Of a stretch of DNA of 64,000 nucleotides, positions 1-11,449 are shown in pieces. The notes beneath the pieces were generated by a model, which was not told the DNA's origin, made no database searches, and saw only the letters and a list, made by a program, of their open reading frames with translations. The DNA comes from Apostichopus japonicus (Eukaryota > Echinodermata > Holothuroidea > Aspidochirotida > Stichopodidae). Made by a program: the position numbers and the translations under genes. Every line of letters starts with the position of its first letter. The stretch's first letter is position 1. The stretch spans positions 13,359,764 through 13,423,763 of the forward strand of contig NC_092583.1 in NCBI RefSeq assembly GCF_037975245.1. The letters run 5' to 3'.

Positions 1-93
1 AAAACTGCACAGCGTAAAAGATTTCATCCTACGCAGCCTGGCTGCAGGATGCTGCAACCTCTCAACATCCTACTTTTGAAGTAGTGTCTAATC
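1..93. mobile_element. CTGCAG-rich TA-type MITE, 3' end (family 1)
   Basis: This is the truncated end of a small element also found near 6000, 16201, 26950, 36314, 48581, 56228 and 57186. It shares the core CAGCCTGGCTGCAG and the run CATCCTAC with the copy at 16201, and closes with a decayed terminal repeat (GTAGTGTCTAA against GTGCCTAA). No coding content is visible. The intron from 94 to 595 holds nothing else I recognise. Confidence 0.6.
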
Positions 94-595
94 ACAGTTG
101 ATGCCAATGAAACATCGAATATGAAACCAAGAAGATTGTTTGAAAGGAAATATGTATGACTACCCAATTAAGTTTTTATTGATGATAATATGGAAATCGT
201 TTCTCTGCAATTTTGCTGCAATTCATCATTTTGCTCTAAAATTTAGGAAAATATGACAATCTGATGCGAATGTAATCAAACATTTGTTGCAAACGTGTTG
301 AACTGACGAGATTGAAGTGATCATCATATCATCTCGATGGAGTTGTTTAATTGATGACATTTGCTAAATAACCATTTTTGTCAGCTTATTTTGTTGGAAA
401 TGGTTACTAAATTTACAGAAATAACTTGTACATTTTGATGACACCTAAAAGTTTCCATACGATGAAGCACAAACCATTTATATGCAACCATCAGTGGAAG
501 AAATAGACTAATTTTGGCAATTTATAGTAATGAGAAATGATTACTCTATATAATCAACATTTTTTTTCATTATTTTTGTTTTTATTTCCCTTTAG

Positions 596-718
596 AAGAA
601 ATTCAATGTTCATTTTTTGACTTTGAATGCAGAAGTGGAACACCCAAATGTATTTTCTTTTTTTGGGAATGCGATGGAATAGCCGACTGTCAGGATGACT
701 CAGATGAATTATTCTGTT
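596..718 (+). CDS. LRP exon 1: LDLa repeat A1-7
   Basis: Phase 1-1 exon of 123 nt, preceded by a pyrimidine-rich TTTAG acceptor and followed by GTGAGT. It encodes one LDL-receptor class A repeat with six cysteines. The calcium site reads [14 protein letters not shown] short FFFW run before the fourth cysteine is unusual. The number 7 assumes that cluster A1 once had ten repeats like A2; the earlier ones lie upstream of the window. The following 325-bp intron holds nothing I recognise. Confidence 0.9.
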
Positions 719-1043
719 GTGAGTTGATAAATTTTGCCTTTTACATATTGATTTCAGCAGGTAGATGAAACTACTTTAAAGGTTCCAAGGTGGAAGAAGG
801 TTTTACAAGGGTTGTAAGATTTCCTTTGGATGAACTTAAAATAAAAACAAATAATAATAACAACAAACAGTGGTATTGTGCCGACATACATAAAAAAGAC
901 GCTCATGACAATTTGATACAACAGTGTGTAGAGACAAAGCTTCAGGCAGCCAATCATTAATGTGAAAGAAAAAACAAACCAATAATTTTACAAAATGGGG
1001 AGTATACTTTTTATATTTTGTTACTTTTTTTTTAATTTCTCAG

Positions 1044-1163
1044 CTGATAACACCTGTCCTGAGGATCAAATTCCATGTGTAGGCGGTACCTGCATAGATT
1101 TTGATTTACGATGTAATCATGAAGATGATTGCCCCGAAGGGGGTGATGAAGGCAGCATGTGTT
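1044..1163 (+). CDS. LRP exon 2: LDLa repeat A1-8
   Basis: Phase 1-1 exon of 120 nt (acceptor TTTCTCAG, donor GTGAGT). It encodes an LDLa repeat with six cysteines. The calcium-site segment is CNHEDDCPEGGDEGS: the Asp after the fourth cysteine is Asn and the usual DxSDE is ExGDE, so calcium binding may be weak. It matches exon 38 of module A2 ([15 protein letters not shown]). The following 1,233-bp intron is unique sequence apart from G-rich and C-rich stretches near 2075-2240. Confidence 0.9.
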
Positions 1164-2396
1164 GTGAGTATAACTTGATGAAGATTCTAAAGCCTGTGGC
1201 ACACTGCCTGACTGATCATGCCCGATCCGACTCAACTCCAACACTTCTTAGTGGAAAATTGTGTATAGTAGGGCAGTCTGCAACGGCTTAAGACTACCAC
1301 TGATCAGGAAGTGTTTTCTGGAATGATAAAAGGCAGTTTGCTGCAGTTTACATCAAAAACTGTCCTGTAATAACAATTGCATGACACAATCACAGTATGC
1401 ATGTGACCTAAACGAGCACTGGTCGTTACTTTATTCGTTACTAATCCGTCAAGCTTCTGTTTTATCAGTTTCTCATGCGTTTTGTTCGTTCTGTATGCGT
1501 TTGTCATACTGTATTTCTCCGTTCATCTCTGGTTATTGCTATTGCTCACTGGATTATTAACAGACAAAGAACGGATGAAACGTAGAAGTGCAGTACAAAA
1601 AACACATCAGTTTTCATTATTATTTTTATTGCTATTGTGACTACAGATCATAAGTTGAGTAGAAGATTTATTTATCATATGGTGAGCGTTCTTTTCAATC
1701 TGCGGGCCGCAAACTCTGGAACATTCCTCCAACCCACATTAGGAATGCCCCTACCATAGACAATTTTCAAAGCGTCTTAAAAACTCACTTATACACGTGC
1801 TACCCTCATTGGACTTATAATAAGTATCATTGTCGTCGTCATCAGTGGTTAGTGATGGTGACTGTGTCGTTCTGTTTGCATATGCAAGTACATATGTATA
1901 TATGGGTTGCTGCAATATGAGATTTGTCTTATTAATGTATCGTAATATTTGTTCTCTCCATCAGAACGAAAAAAAGAGCAATTCAGTTAAAAATATCAAA
2001 ACCAATACAAATGAACTTAGCATGTCAGCAAAGTTGAAATCACTAATCAGTGTAGTGTGCAAAGTTGCGTGAGAAAGGTGGAGGGGGGAAGGTGGGGGAA
2101 GGGGAGAGAAGAAGGGGGTGTTCATAAAAAGTTCAGTTAGGAAGAGTCAAATCACTCCTACAGCCCTAGGATGCCCTTCCATGAAGGTACCTGCCCTTAT
2201 CTACATTAGTCAACAGAAAGTTACATCCCCTCCACCCCAGTCCCTCCCCTTCATTGAAATCCTGTGTATTGATCTCACTGTCACAACTAAGTGCTAACAT
2301 ACATGTAAATATTGCAACATAAAAGGGAGATATGTGTACTCACAAAGCGAGCATGGCTATATTTATATGAAGTTTATTTTCTTTTTGCATTCACAG

Positions 2397-2519
2397 CCTA
2401 TCCCGATTGTACCGAGGAAGAATTTAGCTGTGGAAACGGAAAATGCATTTCACGAGACCTGATGTGCGATGGCTCAAATGACTGTCAAGATGGCAGCGAC
2501 GAAACAGAATATTTATGCC
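2397..2519 (+). CDS. LRP exon 3: LDLa repeat A1-9
   Basis: Phase 1-1 exon of 123 nt (acceptor TTCACAG, donor GTAAGA). It encodes a canonical LDLa repeat that begins YPDC and carries the calcium site [13 protein letters not shown]. It pairs with exon 39, which also has a YPxC start and a long tail between the SDE motif and the last cysteine. The 653-bp intron that follows shows no repeat I recognise. Confidence 0.92.
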
Positions 2520-3172
2520 GTAAGAGGAAATATGAAATGAATTTCATTCTTCCTGATAATAGATGATTGTTGCGAAGTTTTCGGTAGTAATCATTAATCA
2601 ATAATTCAAAGGAACCTTCATCCTGTGAATTTATGTTTCAGTACAAATTAATTTCAATGCAATATTACTACTATATTTCTGTTAAAAACAAACCTCACTT
2701 ATCTACAAATCTACTATTTTGATACTAATTTGTTTTCTGAAACCATTATCTACATAAATCATTCTTCCCCTTTTTAAACCCTATGCTCGATTTTTCTAAC
2801 AATGATTAAATTCTTTGTTTTTCAGTTATAGCTTTTGTAGTTTGGGTCTTTAGTTTCCTATTTTTTGTAAAATTATGTTTGACATATTTAGTGGACTACT
2901 TTTAAAACTAAAATTACTGTTATGCAAAAGAAAGAAACATGTATGATAGGAAAGGGTTTTACACTTCCCAAGAAAGGATAACATCGGTCAGAGAAAAGTG
3001 TCCACACTGTATTGAATAATCCTATAACCTCCTCTCCAATAACTTTCTGAATGTAAAGGATGCTTGAAAAGCAGATCCACCAATGAAAGAGAGACAGGGG
3101 ACATTTCCCCTTTCTCTCTTTCTCACCACAAGGTGGTCCATTGTCTTCCCTGTTTCTGTTTCGTAACAATAG

Positions 3173-3286
3173 GATGCACAGAGTTTCAGTTTGAATGTGT
3201 CAGTGGAAACGTCAGTTGCGTTGTATTATCTCAGACGTGTAATGGCCAAGCCGATTGCTCTGACAACTCAGATGAACAAATGTGTG
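3173..3286 (+). CDS. LRP exon 4: LDLa repeat A1-10 (last of cluster A1)
   Basis: Phase 1-1 exon of 114 nt with a short acceptor (CAATAG) and donor GTAAGT. It encodes an LDLa repeat with six cysteines and the calcium site CNGQADCSDNSDE, with Asn in place of the first Asp. It is the last LDLa before the EGF pair and is equivalent to exon 40 in module A2. The following 1,895-bp intron carries an older dispersed repeat split by a 734-bp transposon (separate entries). Confidence 0.91.
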
Positions 3287-3439
3287 GTAAGTAAGACAAT
3301 TTTAACAAATTCTCAGTTATACTTTAGGTTATGATGTACTGGTTTGTAAAAAGAAAATGATATGTTTGGTTGAAATTTCACATATCAAAATGCAGAAAAG
3401 ATTTGTTTTTTTCATGCTTGTATATTGTTTTCCTATGGC

Positions 3440-3672
3440 AACTTTCCAACTTTAAAAGTGCCCCTTTAAGTATAAAAAATTTACCTCTATTTTATAATTA
3501 AAGAGGGCCCTTTTGTTAAAGGGAGAAGGACACCTTGGGACAACATTGTCCTAGTCACTTTAATAGGCATTAGAAATTGTGAAATTAGCTGCAACTCCCA
3601 TCAAAGATTGACCATTTAACAAGTATTTTCTTTAGTTCTGGTTTCATTTTTGAATAAACATTTAGCTAATTA
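3440..3672. repeat. Older dispersed repeat, left part (shared with 22781-22828 and 25358-25670)
   Basis: This stretch, with the matching block after the insertion at 4414-4970, resembles sequence at 22781-22828 and 25358-25670. Shared blocks include CCCTTTTGTTAAAG, AAGATTGACCATTT, TTAGCTAATTAT and ATTGGCTAG. Related fragments (AAGTGCCCC, CTTTTGTTAAA) occur near 14270-14370. I see no coding capacity. It is probably an old transposon or a duplicated intron segment. Confidence 0.55.
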
Positions 3673-3679
3673 TATGTAC

Positions 3680-4413
3680 CAGGGATGTAAGTCTTCCGGA
3701 TTTTTACGGAAATCCGGTTTTTTTTTTAATTCCAATAAGTCTTCCGTATTTTTACGGAAATCCGTTTTTTTTTAATTCCAATAAAGTTCCACAAAATTGT
3801 TCGAATATCAAAGACACAACGCGGCAAAAATGCCTGGCCCGTTGCAGCAAGCTAACTTCAATTTTCACTCATCGATCACTCAAAATACCATTTCCAGTTT
3901 CGCATCATCGCATTGCACTGTACAACATTGTGCCATGTGAATATCGTTGCGTACGTGTGCGAACATCAAATCGCTATAGCTCATTTCTGTCGTTGAAAAA
4001 CCTTGCCTAATTCATGTTGATTTGACTGCTAATTAATATCTTCGTAACTGCTGGTGCTCGACATAAGTTTTGAATTAACGCTTGTGATATTTGTGAGCGG
4101 CGGAAATCTACGGGATACGCATATGAAGGTCGATATTTGTGATCGCATTCGAATGTGAGACTGTTTTTTATTCCGTAGTTCGCTGCGACGTATTCGTAAC
4201 TTTGAGCTAGCCTAACATAACGATAGTGTGTAAGTAGTAAGAACTAGGGGTAGGATGTGTTAGCGCTAATACTTCTAAGCTAGCCTAACATACTGTACAG
4301 TAACGATAGTGTGTAAGTAGTCAGAGCTAGGAGTAGGATGTGTTAGGACGGCATTCACCTGGGGTCTCCGAATATTTTTCCGGTTTTTTTTTTGGGCTGC
4401 ACTTACATCCCTG
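3680..4413. mobile_element. 734-bp DNA transposon, 13-bp TIRs, 7-bp TSD
   Basis: The ends are perfect inverted repeats CAGGGATGTAAGT and ACTTACATCCCTG. The seven bases TATGTAC stand directly before (3673-3679) and after (4414-4420), as expected of a target-site duplication. The inside holds two direct duplications: a block with TTTTTACGGAAATCCG at about 3689-3784, and a block with GATAGTGTGTAAGTAGT at about 4208-4345. No open frame looks like a transposase, so it is non-autonomous. A 7 to 8-bp duplication suggests a hAT-type mechanism, which is inference. Confidence 0.85.
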
Positions 4414-5181
4414 TATGTACATTGTTGATGTAAGGGAGTGACTGCCTTATTTCGCTGTTATGTTAAATTCCTTTGTTTTTACAACCTTTCAAGAACACTG
4501 AACATAAGTTTATGGGCCTACAGCATTATTTTTTGACATATTTTATTGTTTTCTTTGAAAAGAGGAACATCACATTATTCAAATGACATATGTGGGCTTG
4601 TAATTAGGGGTTAACTTATTGAGGGCTACAATAAGAAATTATGATGAGCACAACACTCTACGTCATAGTTGCACATATTAAATATTTGAGAGTTTCTCCA
4701 GATTTGTCAAAACTATCAAATGTGTGTATCTTGGAAACAAAAAGGGCTTTTCGAAAAATTTAACAGATTTTGAATGAGATTATCACACATAACAAATGTA
4801 CTGAACATGGGGTAAATTGGCTAGATGTCCGTAGACCTTAATGGTGTATACACAAAGCAATGTAAATGACCAGTTATTGGAAGCAAATAATGAAATGTAC
4901 AAGTCACTTTTTTGTTTATTAAATATGAAAATTATCAACAAAAAACTGAACATGGCATTGGTCATTGGAACACACCCTAAAAGTTATGATTAATATTATT
5001 GGATGTTGTTGCAACCTGGAGGGGTGGCACATCAGTCATACTGGTTCCTCATGGAGGAAGGAGGAGGGGGTAACAGTGAAGGTGGTAGTATGGGAGGAAC
5101 AATTTTAAGGAGACAATTCTGTGTAGTGAAGGCAAGTACTGCTGTAATATGTTTTAAATATATGTTTAATTATGTGAACAG

Positions 5182-5304
5182 ATATGAGCGACTGCAGCAG
5201 TTGCCCAGATCCCAATAACTGTGTAACTATTCCAGGCACCGCAAAATACCAATGCGGTTGTGAGAGAGGGTATGTCCTCAGTGAAGACCAAACAAGCTGT
5301 GTCG
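5182..5304 (+). CDS. LRP exon 5: EGF-like domain A1-a
   Basis: Phase 1-1 exon of 123 nt (acceptor GAACAG, donor GTAAGT). It encodes one EGF-like domain with six cysteines, starting SDCSSC and ending CGCERGY...TSCV. It is the first of the EGF pair that links an LDLa cluster to a propeller, and is equivalent to exon 41. The acceptor has a weak pyrimidine tract. The following 1,164-bp intron holds a 425-bp transposon and a family 1 MITE. Confidence 0.88.
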
Positions 5305-5393
5305 GTAAGTGCATACTTTGATCTTAAGAGCATTGTTGTTATTTTATTTTATTTATTTATATTTTGTGGGACATTTGTCACAACAGATTGCTG

Positions 5394-5818
5394 CAGGCAT
5401 GAGACTCTTCTGCGGAAACGCGGATTTCCGATTTTTTTTTTTCATTTTCGCGTTTTTTCTCGTAATTCACGTTTTTTATTATTTTTTTGATTTAATTTTT
5501 TTTTTTTCCCCCCCGAACATGCTGGACTGTGAAGGGAAGGAACACCGAATTTGACCAGTGGTGGAATCAAGTAGCACAAAGCAAGCAAAAAAACCTTTTT
5601 TTGGTTCAAAAAAGCTAATGGATAAATTATACAAGCAGAAATTCCACACTTTCTTGGCGAGTTACGTGATGTGATAGATTCCATCTAGAGTCCACCATTT
5701 TGTATCTAAGCCCTCCTTACCTGACAAAAAATTTCTAAATGGGAGGGGGACACCCCCTCCCCCAGGACGGCGATCGATAAATTTCAGATTTTTTTTCCCC
5801 TGCTCAGTCTCATCCCTG
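5394..5818. mobile_element. 425-bp transposon with 6-bp TSD, copy 1
   Basis: The terminal inverted repeats are CAGGCATGAGAC and GTCTCATCCCTG (one mismatch when reversed), flanked by the direct repeat TTGCTG (5388-5393 and 5819-5824). A second, nearly identical copy sits at 38966-39406 with its own flanking repeat. Inside are the same GAAACGCGGATTTCCGA start, poly-T tracts and a CCCCCTCCCC block. There is no credible transposase frame, so it is a non-autonomous element. High similarity of the two copies suggests recent activity. Confidence 0.85.
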
Positions 5819-5997
5819 TTGCTGAATAAAAGCAGTCCAAAATTTGATGTGTGATCACACTAGTAGAGGTACTGCAGGGTACCTTGGAGGGTGTGTTGGA
5901 CAGGGGGAGGGGAGGTGTAAAGATACAAGAAAGAGTCCCAATGTTTTGGAGAGTTTGTCAGTTTTGTATGAATACAAGACAGGATCTTGCACATTTT

Positions 5998-6168
5998 TGT
6001 TTCCAGGCTGCATAGGAAATAAACCTTTTTTTGCCTTGCAGTTTCACACAACAGGGACTGCTGGTCTGCCAAAGATCTCTATTGAGAATCTCTATTGCCT
6101 GATATTTATTCAGCCTTGCTGCAGGGAAGTTTGCAGCTGCTGCAGCTTTTCATTTTGACACAGTTCTG
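5998..6168. mobile_element. CTGCAG-rich MITE copy (family 1)
   Basis: It carries the family blocks CAGGCTGCATAG, TTTCACACAACAGG, CTGCTGGTCTGCC, TTATTCAGCCTTGCTGCAGG and GCAGCTGCTGCAGC, and ends TTTTGACACAGTTCTGAA, a decayed form of the terminal repeat. The left limit is approximate. Confidence 0.65.
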
Positions 6169-6468
6169 AACAAGATATTCGTCTCAAAAAATTGCTTTAT
6201 TTTGGGCAATATGCTGGACAAAACTTAGAAACGAACAATATGAAGTTCGGGCGACCTGCAGAATTTTGTCAAAGATTTGATCTATAATAACGCTGGATTT
6301 AATTGAAAATGAATATATACCAAAGCTTCACTCACATGTGGTACACATATAATCTAAACAAAGAGCAAGTCAAAGTTGAATCCCATGAGATCACCAGGTA
6401 AGGTAAAACAGAGGCGTAGTTACTGGTTGTGTGTTTAGTCATTGATATTTTTGTTTTGTTTTTTGCAG

Positions 6469-6600
6469 ATATTAACGAATGTGAAGTTACGCCCTGGGTA
6501 TGCAGCCAGTTTTGTAAAAACACTAATGGATCCTATACATGTCACTGTGTGCACAACTTTTTGTTGTCCCATGATAACAGTACATGCAAAGATAGATCAG
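6469..6600 (+). CDS. LRP exon 6: calcium-binding EGF A1-b
   Basis: Phase 1-1 exon of 132 nt (acceptor TTTTGCAG, donor GTAGGC). It encodes a calcium-binding EGF domain with the signature DINEC and six cysteines. CKNTNGSYTC fits the Asp/Asn beta-hydroxylation consensus. Exon 42 in module A2 has the same length and shares the VTPW block before the second cysteine, a clear paralogue. The following 954-bp intron contains degenerate short repeats (next entry). Confidence 0.93.
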
Positions 6601-6689
6601 GTAGGCTGTATAAAATAAGTACTATAATTAGTGATTTATCAATGGTGTAATATAAGTATCAGCTGATTTAAGCCAGCTATAGTCCTCCC

Positions 6690-7110
6690 TGTGAATATAA
6701 AAGGTATCCCTTATGTATACTACAGAGAATGTAGTACCACTAGAGGAAATATAATATGACTGTAGGTATTGTAATATCACAGTAAATATATCTCAAAAGT
6801 AGTGATTTGTCAATGGTTCCCTATAAGTACCAGCAGATTTAAGCCAGCTAGTCCTTCCAGACTAATTATTACTGTATGGTATTTTAATATCACTAGATAA
6901 TGTAATAACACTATGAATAATGTATTGCCACTGTCTCAAGTGTAATTTCATGTAGATTATGCAACATCACTGTAGGTAGGCCTGCCACTGTAGATAACGT
7001 TATTTAATATCTATAATGTAAATATCACTTTAGGTAATGCAATGTGACTATATAGTTTAAGTAATATCTCAGAGGATATGTAATATCATAATGTAGATTA
7101 TGTAATATTT
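6690..7110. repeat. Degenerate AT-rich short tandem repeats
   Basis: Variants of a roughly 20 to 25-bp motif such as TAATATCACTGTAGGTAATG recur many times here, with a duplicated TACCAGCAGATTTAAGCCAGCTA-type block at its left side (the versions start near 6655 and 6829). It has no coding potential. A G-rich run lies near 7430-7450. Confidence 0.5.
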
Positions 7111-7554
7111 CTGTAAAGACTGTATGTTTTCCTACTGAAAATAAAGCAAATTTCACTCCTCACCAGTACGTACTTAACTTTAACACAATTGTGTAGTATT
7201 TCTTTCCCACCCCATCTCCCATCCCACCTATTCTACTCCCAAACGCTGAAAAGTAAGCTATATGGTTAATGGCAACAACAATGTTTAGATCATACATATA
7301 TGTGTTGGTGCCTCTTTTGAACAGAAATGGACTTTTCAAGGCTATAAAGATGTTGTGACCTTAAGGCAAGAAGATATGAAACAGTATTTTAAAGCATGTT
7401 TATGGAGGCCAGTGGATCTCATTTTATTGAGGGGGGAGGGGGGGGGTTGGGAAGTGAGAGTATTGTTGAAATCTCTGTAAATAAGGGAATGGTATTCTTT
7501 TGCACTAGTGTCTCCTGAAGATCTTGTTAATATGACATTTTACCTCCTTTTCAG

Positions 7555-7810
7555 GCGTGGATCCAGTCATCTTCTTCACCAACCGTCATTACGTCCGCAG
7601 TCTGAGCTTTGACCACAATGAGTACAACATTATCGATGATGAATTTGAAGTGGTCGTAGGTTTTGATTATGACTATCAAGATAAGAAACTATATACCCTC
7701 GATGTCGTCAGTGGCAAACTTGAGCGATTAAACATTAATGGTACCGAAAGGGAGACCATAATTGATGAAATACCAGGTGGGGAAGGGTTAGCTGTGGACT
7801 GGATTGGAAG
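7555..7810 (+). CDS. LRP exon 7: propeller A1, blades 1-2
   Basis: Exon of 256 nt, phase 1 in and phase 2 out (acceptor TTTTCAG, donor GTACTA). It opens an LDL-receptor class B propeller with FFTNRHYVRSL, the first strand typical of LRP propellers, then KLYTLDV as a degenerate YWTD strand and GEGLAVDWIGR, the standard end of a blade. Exon 43 has the same layout and borders. With exons 8-10 it gives about 265 residues, the normal size of a six-bladed YWTD domain. The following 722-bp intron shows no repeat I recognise. Confidence 0.95.
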
Positions 7811-8532
7811 GTACTACTAGTCTTTCTCTCACTGATTGGATGAAGAATATTTATTTCTTTCTTCCTGATGCTTGATCAACCATTTTGCTAAAATGTAATG
7901 AAAGTGTTCATGAGCAAAGTCTAAGAAAACTAATTTGTAAGCTATGAAATAATGTATTTAGGCAAGTAAAAATTTATAAGTGTAAGTTTGATGCTTCCAG
8001 AATATAAAATGCACATGTCAGGGAGTGTAAACTTGACACAGCTTGTTGGAACTTCCATTTAATCTCAAAGGCAGGCCCAGGTCCCCTTTTCTGAAATCTC
8101 GTTGGCACTTTAAATAAGAAACAAAATTTTGCGTAGCTTTCTTGGCTACACACAAATGCTCAGGTGAAAGGTTGTGCAAAAATATGATAACAATAATTCT
8201 TGGAGAAGTAACTTGCCGTGAACAGTTTTATGACGTGTTACAGAAAAGAGATTATTTTGAGTATGAGTTGATATTTCGGTTACATTAGGTGATTTGATTA
8301 CATTAACAAGTAGAGTTCAGTATCTAGAAAAGCAGGTAGCACAATGGGAACAGGACAACAAGTGCAAATGTGCAGGAAGAAAGCAAAACAAATACAACAA
8401 TAATGAAATATCTGCAATCTTATCTTATCAACTGATATAATAGAGAGTTTCCCTGTTATTTCTTAATGAAATCTTAAAATGATGTCTGGTGAAGAATGAA
8501 ATGATGATCTTTTACTCTTCCATGATTTGTAG

Positions 8533-8661
8533 AAAACTCTATTATGTTGCTGCTGACAGTGACACCCTAGTCGTTGCAGAACTTGATGGCACTTACCAGA
8601 AAACCATCGTGAGCGAGGGACTTTTTGAACCAAGAGGTGTTGCTGTCCATCCATTTAGGGG
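8533..8661 (+). CDS. LRP exon 8: propeller A1, blade 3
   Basis: Phase 2-2 exon of 129 nt, the same length and phases as exon 44. It encodes KLYYVAADSDTLVVAELDG, then a GLFEPRGVAVHP motif. YYVA replaces the YWTD tetrad. The donor GTACAA is weak. The 419-bp intron that follows has nothing I recognise beyond AT-rich sequence. Confidence 0.93.
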
Positions 8662-9080
8662 GTACAATGTTTTTCTCTGATATTTTCTCTTCAGTCACAA
8701 TTTCAGGTAGCAGTGTTGTTACCAGTGTAAATTTTAGTCACTGTTCATTTAAAGCCATTAGTGGAGTCAAATTTATTCATAGTGTTGGAAGATGTCATAA
8801 CTGGAGCCACATTTGACAGTGCTTTTACTGTTCTAGAATAATGCCACAATGCATCTAAAATTTATAATTTACAGTGTTGTTAATAATGATATAGTAACTG
8901 GAGTCACAGAAAGTGTTACAAACAAATCTTGTAAAAATGATTGGATTTCTGTTCAGTGGAGATGAAAAACAATATTCGGAGCAAAACAGAAGTAAATGTG
9001 TTTTTTTTAAAGAAATGTATATTTGATGTTTCATAACTGTATGTTTATTTTTAACAAAAACAAAACAAAACTCTTTTCAG

Positions 9081-9257
9081 GGTTTTGTTCTTCTCTGATT
9101 GGGGATTTGATGCCTATATCGGAAGAATAGCAACAGATGGCAAAGAGATCGAAAACGGCAGAATCCAAGACTCAAGAATCGTCTGGCCTAACAGCTTGAG
9201 TATCGATTTCACGTCACACAGGCTCTTCTGGACGGACTCTCACTTAAACTACCTTGC
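9081..9257 (+). CDS. LRP exon 9: propeller A1, blades 4-5
   Basis: Phase 2-2 exon of 177 nt (acceptor TTTTCAG, donor GTAAGT). It has two YWTD-like strands, VLFFSDWG and RLFWTDSH, with WPNSLSIDF between them. It matches exon 45 (174 nt). The following 1,155-bp intron is unique apart from poly-T, a G-rich run near 9770 and a C-rich run near 10206. Confidence 0.95.
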
Positions 9258-10412
9258 GTAAGTAGCTATGTTGAGCTATCAGAGACAAATTACCAATAAA
9301 CTGTTGTCATTTTCTTTCATCAAAAACAATATCTTTCCTCAGTTAATTGTGTCAGAACAGTGATGTGTCATTTGACTCAAGCTACTGTGGATAGTGAAGC
9401 ATGTAAGGTATGTCATTTTCAGTACATACTATGTTCATCTGATATTTGCTAGTACAACCTGAACTTCCTAACAACTTTGTTTACATCCAAACAGTTTGTA
9501 GATGCATTTAATGCAGTGAATTTAATTTTTTTTTTACTGTTGTTAAATGTTAAGTAACTGATTGTCCTTGGTTCATGAAGCCTCATATTAGATATTTTAA
9601 TAGATTGCCGGACACAAGGCCTGACCAGTTCGAGTGGGTCAAGGTTGGCTACATTCACTGGGGTCTGATTCAAGTAACGGTCGCAGACAAATTTGGGGAA
9701 AGGAATAGTGTATTCTCATATTTTCATAATATACTTGATTTAAGAAAGTGAAGACTTCAAAAAGAGGTTGAGGGGAGGGGGATCAATAATATTAGTATTA
9801 TAGCATCTTTTGAAGCACCCTACAAATTTATTGGCAATATTTGACTGAGTTTTAATAGCTTAAGCTGCTGCTTCATGGAATTTTGTTGGGGTAATATGAC
9901 TGAACAAGTTGTGGTAGAAAACTCTCTATTTTCATCTCTACTTTTCTTACATCCTCGAATATATGGAATAACCAACAACGATTCAGAGAGAGGAAGGATG
10001 ACAAATGGTCCTCCTAGTCAAATGTCTTCTCTCTCAAAATATTGATAGGATCTCTTTGCCAAAGAAACTGGAAATGGCACTGCCTTAATACCTCCTCTCA
10101 TTATTCTTGCCAGATAGATGCCCAGAGAAGTCTGAATAAATTGACTTTTCAATGCAGGTTCATAGCCAGACTATGGCATGGGGGAGTTCCCCGATTCAGA
10201 CTACAGTGCCCCCCCCCCCTCCCCCATTTGTGCCACCACCATGTTTACAAAACCTCAAGTTACAGGACACAAACATTGTGCCCCTCCTTATACTGTTGGT
10301 GCCCCCATGCTAACTCCTCCAAACTCAGAATTCCCAGAGCCCCACAGATCTTTTTCAAGTTATGTCAACTGTTTCTTAATCTTGTTTTACCGCCCTTCTT
10401 TTGATTTGACAG

Positions 10413-10645
10413 TTACGCTGATTTTGATGGTAGCAATATGTTCATCTTATCTGGTTTACCTGCTGAAAGTACTTCACATCCGTTTGACATCGCTCTCTTT
10501 GAAGACTGGATATACTGGACAGAGTGGAATTTTCCATCGATTCACAGAGCTAAAAAATTTACTGGTCAAGATTACGAGAAAGTTCTGGAGCTTGGTGTGC
10601 GGCCTTACGAGATCCAAATTTTCCATCCATCTCAGCAAACCCAAG
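10413..10645 (+). CDS. LRP exon 10: propeller A1, blade 6
   Basis: Exon of 233 nt, phase 2 in and phase 1 out. It closes the propeller with HPFDIALFEDWIYWTEW, the best YWTD match of this domain, then HRAKKFTG and a C-terminal strand that leads into the EGF of exon 11. Exon 46 (236 nt) is the paralogue. The following 543-bp intron contains a short TA microsatellite. Confidence 0.95.
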
Positions 10646-10981
10646 GTATTCTGAAATATGTAATACTTTGGATTCTTTAAGATTATGAACAAAAAGATAT
10701 GTATTTATTTTAAATGGCAATGGTGCTGATCGGAAAATCTAGAACGGTGAAAACAAGTTTGATCTCCGATATGCCATGACTTACTAAATGTTATGTCCAG
10801 TGGTGCAAAACCAGTATTAAAAGGAAGGTCATACTTCTGAAAGCCACACAAGCTAGCTGTCTCAGACAAGACTTCTCCTGCTTTGTAATATGTTGCCTTC
10901 CTTTATCAATCAACCATGATACTGAACCTACTGGAAATCATTTGTGGTTGTCAGAAGAAATGAATATTCAGAAATGTGTGT

Positions 10982-11033
10982 GTATGTATGTATATATATA
11001 CATATATAGATATATATATATATATATCTATAT
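10982..11033. repeat. TA-rich microsatellite
   Basis: A run of TATG and TA dinucleotides (TATGTATATATATACATATA and similar) in the intron between exons 10 and 11. Confidence 0.8.
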
Positions 11034-11188
11034 ACTTTTTATGAGCATGGGGCAAACAAACCAAAGGAACGATTATTTCTTTCTTGTTAATTTCATGACA
11101 AGTTCTGGTGCTTATATTTCCATTAACCAGTTTAGAAGTGAATATTTATTGGAGGCTTACAAACTTTATTTTTAATTTTTTAAACCAG

Positions 11189-11449
11189 CTACTGAAAATC
11201 CATGTGGTACAAACAATGGTGGTTGTTCTCACCTCTGCTTGATCGCCTACGGTGGCAAGGCATACACATGTGCTTGCCCAGACCTGTTCGTCCTTGAATC
11301 CGATAATAAAACTTGTAACGCTACATGTGACAACACCTATCAGCACTTCAAATGTGCAGATAATTCTAAATGTATTCCTGCGTACTGGAAGTGTGATGGT
11401 CAAACCGACTGCGCAGATGGCTCAGATGAAGCCGGGAACTTGAATTGTG
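11189..11449 (+). CDS. LRP exon 11: EGF A1-c fused to LDLa repeat B1-1
   Basis: Phase 1-1 exon of 261 nt (acceptor AACCAG, donor GTTTGT, which is weak). Its first half is the EGF that follows the propeller ([14 protein letters not shown]...CACP), and its second half is the first LDLa of the eleven-repeat cluster B1 ([21 protein letters not shown]). No intron separates the two. Exon 47 has the same fusion. In LRP1 the same order, EGF then first repeat of the C-terminal cluster, is known. The following 1,520-bp intron is full of tandem repeats. Confidence 0.95.

Noticed and set aside
995-1291. Methionine-initiated frames beginning in introns before single LDLa exons, taken as small secreted LDLa proteins
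   Set aside because: Each LDLa unit has intron-type acceptor and donor sites in phase 1 and joins its neighbours in frame, so these are exons of one large gene, not independent small genes.
5442-5684. Minus-strand frame shared with 39067-39258
   Set aside because: Both lie in the two copies of the non-autonomous 6-bp-TSD transposon. Too short and poly-T/poly-K rich to be a transposase.
10042-10654. Plus-strand frames of 120 and 158 codons overlapping exon 10
   Set aside because: They run in a different frame from the propeller exon, and cross a C-run and the intron acceptor. The propeller frame explains the exon.
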